Of a stretch of 64,000 nucleotides of DNA, positions 58,365 through 64,000 are shown in pieces. Both the position numbers and the translations under genes were made by a program. This DNA comes from Pseudomonas graminis (GTDB lineage Bacteria > Pseudomonadota > Gammaproteobacteria > Pseudomonadales > Pseudomonadaceae), in the NCBI RefSeq assembly GCF_900111735.1, contig NZ_FOHW01000003.1:129983-193982 (forward strand), written 5' to 3'. The notes under the pieces are model-generated. The model ran no database searches and was not told the DNA's origin. It was given only the letters and a program-made list of their open reading frames with translations. Numbering within the stretch: position 1 is the first letter of the stretch; each line of letters starts with the position of its first letter.

Positions 58365-58946
58365 CTAGAGCTCGCCGAGCCGCGCGCGGCAGTGGGACAG
58401 GGTGTCGCGCAGGAGGAAGTTGACCATGGTCGGCGAGGTGCCGATGACCTTGGCCACGTCGCGCTGGGTGTAGCCATGGATCTGGCTGAGATCGAAAACG
58501 ATGCGCATGCGCTTGGGCAGCTCGTTGAGCGCCCCGACCAGTTGATCCAGTGACTCGCGACCGGCCAGCACGCGTTCGGGGGACACCTCGAAACGTATCT
58601 GCTCTTCATGCTCGGCTTCGGCGCCATGGTTGCGTTCGAGACGCTGGCGGCGAAGACGGTCGATGGACAGATTGCGCACGACGCGAAACATGTAGCGTGC
58701 CGGTTCCGCCGATGCGAAGTCGCTTTCGAGCATCTTCACGAAAGCGTCCTGGACCACGTCTTCGGCCCGGGCGCGACAGCCAAGGAATTTTGCCGCCAGG
58801 CGCATCAGCGCCTCGCGGTGAGTGTTGTAGGTGCCCATCAGCGCGTCGAGGCGCGGGTCTCTCGCGCCGCGGGTGGCGCCAACACACGGTGAGCCGACCC
58901 GGGTGGGGTGGCCCATTGCAGGGCGAAAATCCATCTTGTTCGACAT
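58365..58946 (-). CDS. ECF iron-starvation sigma factor (PvdS/OrbS-like)
   Basis: The 193-residue ECF sigma factor has region 2 around GCRARAEDVVQDAFVKMLE and RYMFRVVRNLSIDRLRRQ, and region 4 with a helix-turn-helix in GYTQRDVAKVIGTSPTMVNFLLRDTL. It lacks any adjacent FecR-type anti-sigma gene. The open frame reaches 58991, but that N-terminal stretch runs through the Fur-like box, so I place the start at 58946 (MSNKMDFRP); 58934 is an alternative. It leads the exporter gene and is the likely activator of the two TAA(A/C)-N17-CGTC promoters in this locus. Confidence 0.92.
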   Translation of the reverse strand: MSNKMDFRPAMGHPTRVGSPCVGATRGARDPRLDALMGTYNTHREALMRLAAKFLGCRARAEDVVQDAFVKMLESDFASAEPARYMFRVVRNLSIDRLRRQRLERNHGAEAEHEEQIRFEVSPERVLAGRESLDQLVGALNELPKRMRIVFDLSQIHGYTQRDVAKVIGTSPTMVNFLLRDTLSHCRARLGEL

Positions 58947-58976
58947 CCCTGGTAACAAAGGAACGCGAAGGATAAC

Positions 58977-58995
58977 GCAAACGATTCTCATTGCA
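58977..58995 (-). promoter_or_regulatory. Fur-like box upstream of the ECF sigma gene
   Basis: TGCAATGAGAATCGTTTGC on the minus strand (58995-58977) keeps the central AATGA-AATC-TT core of the Fur box, 12 of 19 consensus positions. It lies 31-49 bp before the chosen sigma start codon. This would make the sigma factor the iron-sensing entry point of the locus. Confidence 0.5.
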
Positions 58996-59063
58996 ACGTA
59001 AGAAAATTTACCGATTGGTGAAACTTTCTCGACGTGACCTGAATCGTTTTGGTTCTGCAGTCT

Positions 59064-59642
59064 TCATTTCATCAGGCGCAGCTCCAGGTACTGCAGGAGC
59101 ATGATGGTCTTGCCGTCATTGATTTCGCCGCTTTCCACCATGGCGATGGCGCGCTCGAAATCCAGCTCCAGCACCTCGATGTCTTCGCCCTCCTCTTCCA
59201 GCCCGCCGCCGTCGCTGACCCGATCGTCCGGCTGGTATTCGCCGATGAAAAAGTGAATGCGCTCGGTCACCGATCCCGGGCTCATGAAGGCGTCGAAGAC
59301 TTTCTTCACCGAACGCACGACGTAGCCGGTTTCTTCCTCGGCTTCCAGGCGGATGCGCTCTTCGGGGCTGGCGTTGTCCAGCAACCCGGCTGCTGCTTCG
59401 ATCAAATAACCATCGTGGCCGTTGACGAAGGCCGGCATGCGGAACTGCCGGGTCAGCACCACGGTGCGGCGTTCGAGGTTGTACAACAGAATCGTCGCGC
59501 CGTTGCCCCGGTCGTAGACCTCGCGGGTCTGGGACTGCCAACTGCCGTCACGGCGTTGCAGCTCGAAGCTGTATTTCTTGAGCACGTACCAGTTGTCTGA
59601 GAGGAGTTGTTCATCGGTGATGCGGATAGGGGTGGAAGGCAT
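59064..59642 (-). CDS. nudK: Nudix hydrolase, GDP-mannose pyrophosphatase-like
   Basis: The 192-residue protein aligns by eye along its length with E. coli Nud[35 protein letters not shown], the Nudix region [22 protein letters not shown], and [21 protein letters not shown]. NudK hydrolyses GDP-mannose and related nucleotide sugars. The metal-binding E-x-E-E core is intact, but the first Glu of the Nudix box is Ser and the usual Arg (Lys in E. coli) is Leu here, which may alter activity. AAGGA lies 9 bp before the ATG at 59642. It follows the ECF sigma gene region in the opposite regulatory context (its stop is ~70 bp from the Fur-like box) and is probably unrelated to the siderophore. Confidence 0.88.
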   Translation of the reverse strand: MPSTPIRITDEQLLSDNWYVLKKYSFELQRRDGSWQSQTREVYDRGNGATILLYNLERRTVVLTRQFRMPAFVNGHDGYLIEAAAGLLDNASPEERIRLEAEEETGYVVRSVKKVFDAFMSPGSVTERIHFFIGEYQPDDRVSDGGGLEEEGEDIEVLELDFERAIAMVESGEINDGKTIMLLQYLELRLMK

Positions 59643-59716
59643 ATAGCGGTCCTTGATAAATGCGTTTTTTGATATCGATTGCCAACGGTGATCCCGCTGA
59701 TTCAACACGATCACCT

Positions 59717-59804
59717 TGTGGAGCCGGCTTGCTGGCGAATCCGTTGTGCCAGGCGATGCGGTGATGAATGGCCAACCGCGTTCGCCAGCAAGCCGGCTCC
59801 AACA
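59717..59804. repeat. REP doublet (AGCCGGCTTGCTGGCGAA type)
   Basis: AGCCGGCTTGCTGGCGAA and TTCGCCAGCAAGCCGGCT form perfect inverted arms upstream of the Nudix gene. Confidence 0.9.
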
Positions 59805-59908
59805 GATTTGTGCTCGGCGGAGCTCTATCGTCCGCCGTGAAAACGGCGATCAAACTGGCCGTTTCCCGAGGGTAAGCCTGCGATCAGTAGTCGCGCCGCA
59901 TCGCTTTT

Positions 59909-60003
59909 TGTGGGACCGGCTTTAGCCGGGAAGAGGCCAGTGTGAGGACCCTCATAGTGGCGGTGTCACACCCGACGCCTTCCCGGCTAAAGCCGGTCCC
60001 ACT
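59909..60003. repeat. REP doublet (GTGGGACCGGCTTTAGCCGG type)
   Basis: GTGGGACCGGCTTTAGCCGG and its perfect inverse CCGGCTAAAGCCGGTCCCAC are separated by ~50 bp. A single REP half (CAGGAGCGCGCTTGCCTGCGA) follows at 60024-60044. Confidence 0.9.
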
Positions 60004-60082
60004 AATAGGCGTTGCGTACCCTGCAGGAGCGCGCTTGCCTGCGAAGGCGTCGGATCAGGCAACGCCGTGGCAAGGGTCAAAC

Positions 60083-60193
60083 ATGCTCGCGCCGCACAAA
60101 AACCCCGAACTATTGTTTCCATCGATTGCCAACATAGTCACGAACGCCGTTCTGTTTGCCCGTGCAAATCCGGATGATGGCGACACTGATTAA
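60083..60193 (+). CDS. Possible 36-aa peptide
   Basis: ATG at 60083 is preceded by AAGGG at a good distance and opens a 36-codon frame starting MLAPHKNPELLFPSIANIV. I recognise no family. It ends 21 bp before the small membrane ORF at 60215. It could be chance in a 380-bp stretch that otherwise holds no gene. Confidence 0.25.
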   Translation: MLAPHKNPELLFPSIANIVTNAVLFARANPDDGDTD

Positions 60194-60214
60194 CCAGACA
60201 AGGATTTGCCCGCA

Positions 60215-60292
60215 ATGTCCATCAACATGACCATTCTGTTGGCCCTCATCGTTTCGTTCTCCATCGCCCTGGTCGGCGTGGTGCATATCTGA
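60215..60292 (+). CDS. Possible 25-aa single-helix membrane peptide
   Basis: ATG at 60215 opens a 25-residue frame (MSINMTILLALIVSFSIALV then GVVHI) that is almost entirely one hydrophobic helix, with AAGGAT about 10 bp upstream. Tiny membrane peptides of this form exist in bacteria but I cannot name this one. It is convergent with the oxidoreductase gene. Confidence 0.35.
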   Translation: MSINMTILLALIVSFSIALVGVVHI

Positions 60293-60364
60293 CGACGGCG
60301 TTCGCCGTGCAGTAGGCGCTGAGGCCCGATCCGGCGCACCAGACCGGGCCATCGATCGTCGCTT

Positions 60365-61291
60365 TTATTCGTGAAAAGCCGCCACCGTCTCCTTGCTGCC
60401 GACAAAAAAACTGTCGGCGACGATGCGCAGCGGCTGCAGATCCAGGTCGCTTTTGCCCGTTTCGATCAGCTGCGCAAAGTGCCCGTACATAGCCGGGTAC
60501 TCGCCCTCCTCCGACACGGTCTGCGCCACGCCGTCGATGCTGACCTGCGCGCCGCCCGCGTCCAGACGCATCACACCTTCGTCGGAGTGCAGCTCGATGC
60601 TCCACTGCTCGTTGACGCTGTGATCGAAATCCAGTTCGGCGATCACCCGCACGTCATCACCGGAACGCATCTGCAAGGACGCCGCAATCGGCGACTGGCA
60701 ATTGCTCGGCACGCTCAGGTTCGCCGATTCTACGAACAGCGCGCGGGGCAGCAATTCGGTGACGATCGACAACGCATTGATGCCCGGATCGAACACACCC
60801 AAGCCGCCCGCCTGCCAGATCCACGCCTGGCCCGGGTGCCATTTGCGCACCTGCTCTTTCCAGTCGATCCGCACCTGCTTCAGGGTCTTGCCCTCAAGCC
60901 ATTGCACCGCGTTGCGCACGCCCGGGGCGAAGCGTGAATGCCAGGCGAACAGCCCGCTGACGCCCGCTGCATTGACTTCGTCGATCAGGGCAAGGGCTTC
61001 GCCCAGGGTCGAGCACGGCGGTTTTTCCACCAGCACGTGTTTGGCGGCTTTCAGCGCTTGTTCAACCAGCGCAAAACGCCCCTGGGGCGGCGTGCAAAAG
61101 GCGATGGCGTCCACCGCCGGCCCGTCCGCCAGCAGCTCAGCCAGCGAGCTGAAGTTGGGCACGCCCGGACAGTGCTGACCCAGCGTCGCCACGGCCACCA
61201 GCTCAAACCGGTCACTGGCGTGGATTGCCGGCACGTGCTGGTCCTGGGCGATCTTGCCGTAACCCACCAGCCCTAAACGAATCGGATGCAT
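60365..61291 (-). CDS. Gfo/Idh/MocA oxidoreductase, D-galactose 1-dehydrogenase-like
   Basis: The 308-residue NAD(P)-dependent dehydrogenase has a Rossmann start MHPIRLGLVGYGKIAQDQHVP, the EKPPCSTLGEA motif near residue 93, and WKEQVRKWHPGQAWIWQAGG with FDPGINAL in the catalytic half. These segments recall the Pseudomonas fluorescens galactose dehydrogenase (Gal), which oxidises D-galactose (and L-arabinose-type sugars) to the lactone. CAGGAG precedes the ATG. It lies 66 bp after xylR on the same strand and may be co-transcribed with it, beside xylA, in a pentose/hexose utilisation region. Substrate is inferred from family resemblance. Confidence 0.8.
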   Translation of the reverse strand: MHPIRLGLVGYGKIAQDQHVPAIHASDRFELVAVATLGQHCPGVPNFSSLAELLADGPAVDAIAFCTPPQGRFALVEQALKAAKHVLVEKPPCSTLGEALALIDEVNAAGVSGLFAWHSRFAPGVRNAVQWLEGKTLKQVRIDWKEQVRKWHPGQAWIWQAGGLGVFDPGINALSIVTELLPRALFVESANLSVPSNCQSPIAASLQMRSGDDVRVIAELDFDHSVNEQWSIELHSDEGVMRLDAGGAQVSIDGVAQTVSEEGEYPAMYGHFAQLIETGKSDLDLQPLRIVADSFFVGSKETVAAFHE

Positions 61292-61357
61292 CGATGACTC
61301 CTGTGATGTTGTCGTTGTTATGACAGACGCGCCAACAACGGGGCGCCCTAAAGCAAA

Positions 61358-62545
61358 TCAATGAATCGGTGCCGCATCCCCCTGCTGATATTCGCGAGGG
61401 GTGCAGCCGAACTCCCGGCGGAACACGGTGTGCAGGTATTGCGCGGACTTGAAGCCGCAGTTCTGCGCGATGTCGGCGATGGCCGCGTCACCGTGTTTGA
61501 GCCCTGACGCCGCGGCCGTGAGTTTGAAGCTCAGAATCTCGTCGTGCACGCTACAACCGCGCTCCTTGCGAAAGTGCGATTCCAGCGAAGAACGGGAAAT
61601 GCCGACGTAGCCCGCGACCTGGGCGGTTTTGATGCCCTGGCAGGCGTACTGGCGAATGAAGTGCAGCGCCTGCATGACGTAGGGGTTGCCCAGCGGCTGA
61701 TGCAGGCTGGAGGCCTGAACGTTGATGGCCTCGGGCGGCACCAGAATCTGGCGGGCGGTCGAGGGCATACCGTGCAGCATCTGATGCAACAACTGCGCCG
61801 CCGTACGCCCCATGCTTTGCGTGCCCTGGGTCACCGAACTGAGCGGCACCCGCGTCAGGGTGCGGGTTAGCGGGTCGTTGTCGATGCCGATCAGCGCCAC
61901 CTGCTCGGGCACCGCAATGCCCGCAGTCAGGCACGCCTGCAGCAACTGCCGCGCACGGGCATCGCTGACGGCGATGATACCGATGGGCTTGGGCAGGCTT
62001 TGAAGCCAGGTGATCTGCTGCTCGACGGCGCTGTCCCACAACGGCGCGCTGGTGCTCAGGCCGCGATAGACCTCGCCGTGCAAACCGTCGCGCTGCAACA
62101 GCCGGCGAAAGGCTTTCTCACGCTCCTGAGCCCAGCGATTGCTCTGGGCTTCCGGCAGGCTGAAACAGGCGAAGCGCGTCAGACCGGCCTCAATCAGGTG
62201 CTCGTAGGCCAGCTTGATCAGAGCAAAGTTGTCGGTGGCGACGTAGGGAATGTGCTTCGGATAGGCCCGCTCGTCCTCGTAGGAACCGCCCACGGCCACC
62301 ACCGGCAAAGTGCTTCCGGCCAGCGCTTCGCCGATCAGCGGATCGTCGAAGTCAGCAATGATGCCGTCGCCCTGCCAGCGCTCGATGCCTTTCAGCCGGC
62401 AGAGAAAGTCCTCTTCCAGAAACAGGTCCCAGGAGGCACGGGTGCTGCTCAGGTAATTGCCGATGCCGGTGATGATGCCGCGGTCGTAGATCTTGCCGCC
62501 GTTGAACAACAGGGCGATGCGGTGAGCGGGCGGGACGGTTTTCAT
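61358..62545 (-). CDS. xylR: XylR, D-xylose-responsive AraC-type activator
   Basis: The 395-residue regulator combines a LacI/periplasmic-binding-like N-terminal sensor (RIALLFNGGKIYDRGIITGI, then DFDDP and VSDARARQLLQACL) with a C-terminal AraC double helix-turn-helix (IKTAQVAGYVGISRSSLESHF and IADIAQNCGFKSAQYLHTVFRREFG). This architecture and length match E. coli XylR (392 aa), which binds D-xylose and activates xylA and transport genes. GGGGAACA precedes the ATG at 62545; the open frame further upstream is not conserved. It is divergent from xylA across a 188-bp region that contains an inverted repeat. Confidence 0.93.
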   Translation of the reverse strand: MKTVPPAHRIALLFNGGKIYDRGIITGIGNYLSSTRASWDLFLEEDFLCRLKGIERWQGDGIIADFDDPLIGEALAGSTLPVVAVGGSYEDERAYPKHIPYVATDNFALIKLAYEHLIEAGLTRFACFSLPEAQSNRWAQEREKAFRRLLQRDGLHGEVYRGLSTSAPLWDSAVEQQITWLQSLPKPIGIIAVSDARARQLLQACLTAGIAVPEQVALIGIDNDPLTRTLTRVPLSSVTQGTQSMGRTAAQLLHQMLHGMPSTARQILVPPEAINVQASSLHQPLGNPYVMQALHFIRQYACQGIKTAQVAGYVGISRSSLESHFRKERGCSVHDEILSFKLTAAASGLKHGDAAIADIAQNCGFKSAQYLHTVFRREFGCTPREYQQGDAAPIH

Positions 62546-62612
62546 TATTGTTCCCCGGGCCTGTGAAGCGAGTCGGCACAGACTAGGCCTGCGCCGGGGG
62601 AATCTCAATACT

Positions 62613-62640
62613 CAAAATCGAACACCGAGTTGGTGATTTT
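62613..62640. promoter_or_regulatory. Inverted repeat in the xylR–xylA intergenic region
   Basis: AAAATC...CACC (62615-62625) and GGTGATTTT (62632-62640) can pair as an interrupted inverted repeat. It lies 70 bp upstream of xylR and ~95 bp upstream of xylA, where a XylR site would be expected. I do not recognise an exact E. coli-type XylR site. Confidence 0.35.
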
Positions 62641-62733
62641 CGCAATCGGGGCGGACGGGGCCATTGTTAGTATCGGGGCACAGGCACTCACACATCGCCG
62701 GTTAACGCTGGCAAGAATAAGAAGGAAACCCCG

Positions 62734-64000
62734 ATGCCCTGCTTCCCCGATGTCGACACCATTCGCTACGAAGGCCCCGGCAGCGAGTCGCCCCTCGCCT
62801 TCCGCCATTACGACGCCAACAAGATCATCCTCGGCAAGCCCATGCGCGAACACCTGCGCATGGCCGCCTGCTACTGGCACACCTTCGTCTGGCCCGGCGC
62901 CGATATGTTCGGCGTCGGCACCTTCAAGCGTCCGTGGGTCAAGCCGGGGGAAGCCATGGAGCTGGCCCGTTTGAAAGCCGACGCTGCGTTCGAGTTCTTC
63001 TCCAAACTGGGCATCGACTACTACAGCTTCCACGACACCGACGTCGCCCCCGAAGGCGCCAGCTTGAAAGAGTACCGCCACAACTTCGCGCAGATGGTCG
63101 ACGAACTCGAACGCCATCAGGAACAGAGCGGCATTCAGCTGCTGTGGGGCACTGCCAACTGCTTCAGCAACCCGCGCTTTGCGGCCGGCGCTGCGAGTAA
63201 CCCGGACCCGGAAGTGTTCGCCTTCGCCGCCGCCCAGGTCTTCAGCGCGATGAACGCGACTCATCGGCTCAAGGGCTCGAACTACGTGCTGTGGGGCGGT
63301 CGTGAGGGTTATGAGACGCTGCTCAACACCGACCTCAAGCGTGAACGCGAACAACTGGGGCGCTTCATGGCCATGGTGGTCGAGCACAAACACAAGATCG
63401 GCTTTACCGGCGACTTGTTGATCGAGCCCAAACCCCAGGAGCCGACCAAGCACCAGTACGATTACGACACCGCCACGGTGTTCGGTTTTCTGCAACAGTT
63501 CGGGCTGGAGAAGGAGATCAAGGTCAATATCGAGGCCAACCACGCCACCCTCGCCGGCCACAGTTTTCACCATGAAATCGCCACGGCGGCGTCCCTCGGC
63601 ATCTTTGGGAGCATCGACGCCAACCGTGGCGATCCGCAGAACGGTTGGGACACAGACCAGTTCCCCAACAGCGTCGAAGAGCTGACGCTGGCCACTTACG
63701 AGATTCTCAAGGCCGGCGGTTTCAAGAACGGCGGCTACAATTTCGATTCCAAAGTGCGCCGGCAGAGCCTGGACGAAATCGACCTGTTCTACGGCCACGT
63801 CGCGGCCATGGACGTGCTTGCGCTGTCGCTGGAGAGGGCTGCTGCGATGATTCAGGACGACAAACTGCAGGCGTTCAAGGACCAGCGCTACGCCGGCTGG
63901 GACCAACCGTTCGGGCGCGCCGTGCTGTCGGGGGAATTCAGCCTGGATGCCCTGGCGCAGCACGCGATGGACAATGAACTCAACCCGCAAGCCGTCAGCG
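62734..64000 (+). CDS. xylA: Xylose isomerase (3' end cut by window edge)
   Basis: An open frame of 422 codons runs to the window edge without a stop; the family is ~440 residues, so only ~15-20 are missing. XylA converts D-xylose to D-xylulose. Active-site segments are visible in order: [13 protein letters not shown] with the catalytic His and Asp, [28 protein letters not shown] with the metal Glu and catalytic Lys, [16 protein letters not shown], and [25 protein letters not shown] precedes the ATG at 62734. It is divergent from xylR, its probable activator. Confidence 0.97.
   Translation, partial: MPCFPDVDTIRYEGPGSESPLAFRHYDANKIILGKPMREHLRMAACYWHTFVWPGADMFGVGTFKRPWVKPGEAMELARLKADAAFEFFSKLGIDYYSFHDTDVAPEGASLKEYRHNFAQMVDELERHQEQSGIQLLWGTANCFSNPRFAAGAASNPDPEVFAFAAAQVFSAMNATHRLKGSNYVLWGGREGYETLLNTDLKREREQLGRFMAMVVEHKHKIGFTGDLLIEPKPQEPTKHQYDYDTATVFGFLQQFGLEKEIKVNIEANHATLAGHSFHHEIATAASLGIFGSIDANRGDPQNGWDTDQFPNSVEELTLATYEILKAGGFKNGGYNFDSKVRRQSLDEIDLFYGHVAAMDVLALSLERAAAMIQDDKLQAFKDQRYAGWDQPFGRAVLSGEFSLDALAQHAMDNELNPQAVS

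Noticed and set aside
21405-58946. Interpretation as a pyoverdine locus
   Set aside because: No chromophore module (Glu–Tyr–Dab with an acyl start as in PvdL), no PvdN/O/P/Q-type periplasmic maturation genes, and the assembly line has only six residue positions.
21405-58946. Interpretation as plain ornibactin or as a corrugatin-type siderophore
   Set aside because: Ornibactin has a four-residue peptide and a putrescine end with no FAAL loading. Corrugatin-type lipopeptides, as I know them, do not rely on two hydroxamates. Six modules with Dab and two Ser do not fit either.
58947-58991. Longer ECF sigma start at 58991
   Set aside because: The extra codons overlap the Fur-like box and read as a hydrophobic non-sigma sequence; the start at 58946 avoids this.

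Overview
The window looks like part of the chromosome of a fluorescent-type, soil or plant-associated Pseudomonas. The grounds are GC-rich coding DNA, the gltX–tRNA(Ala/Glu) arrangement, uvrB, many Pseudomonas-style REP doublets, PvdA/PvdF-type siderophore enzymes and a non-phosphorylating fucose pathway. I assigned everything by reading the sequence, with no database search.

Left part (1–13170) is mostly core genome. It holds the 5' part of a TetR regulator, two tandem tRNA-Ala(GGC)/tRNA-Glu(TTC) pairs behind a strong sigma70-type promoter, gltX, an EmrAB-like efflux pair, uvrB, an aromatic aminotransferase, a small acidic protein, an MFS transporter and an SDR. A first copy of a ~270-bp structured dispersed repeat lies at 9412–9683.

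13174–21010 is a complete oxidative L-fucose locus: a divergent FadR-type regulator, 2-keto-3-deoxyfuconate dehydrogenase, diketo-acid hydrolase, L-fuconate dehydratase, fuconolactonase, L-fucose dehydrogenase, mutarotase and a FucP-like importer. REP doublets and a 33-bp inverted repeat sit between its genes.

21405–58946 (all minus strand) is a ~37.5-kb siderophore locus. It encodes an ECF sigma factor, a PvdE/SyrD-type exporter, an ornithine N5-hydroxylase, two giant NRPSs (3244 and 5412 aa), a diaminobutyrate aminotransferase, a TonB-dependent receptor, an MbtH protein, a SyrP-like aspartate beta-hydroxylase, a PvdF-like formyltransferase and a FhuF-like ferric reductase. Read by domain order and A-domain pocket residues, the line is FAAL-ACP / C-A(Asp)-T-E / C-A(Dab)-T // C-A(Ser)-T-E / C-A(OHOrn)-T / C-A(Ser)-T / C-A(OHOrn)-T-E-TE. 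The predicted product is fatty acyl–D-(beta-OH)Asp–Dab–D-Ser–fOHOrn–Ser–D-fOHOrn, a hexadentate amphiphilic siderophore. Its residue order is that of the marine marinobactins, but the tailoring gene predicts formyl rather than acetyl hydroxamates. Two promoters sharing TAA(A/C)-N17-CGTC and three Fur-like boxes suggest iron control through the ECF sigma factor.

Right part (59064–64000) holds a NudK-like Nudix hydrolase, a REP-rich gap with two possible tiny ORFs, a D-galactose-1-dehydrogenase-like oxidoreductase, a XylR regulator and divergent xylA, which runs off the window.
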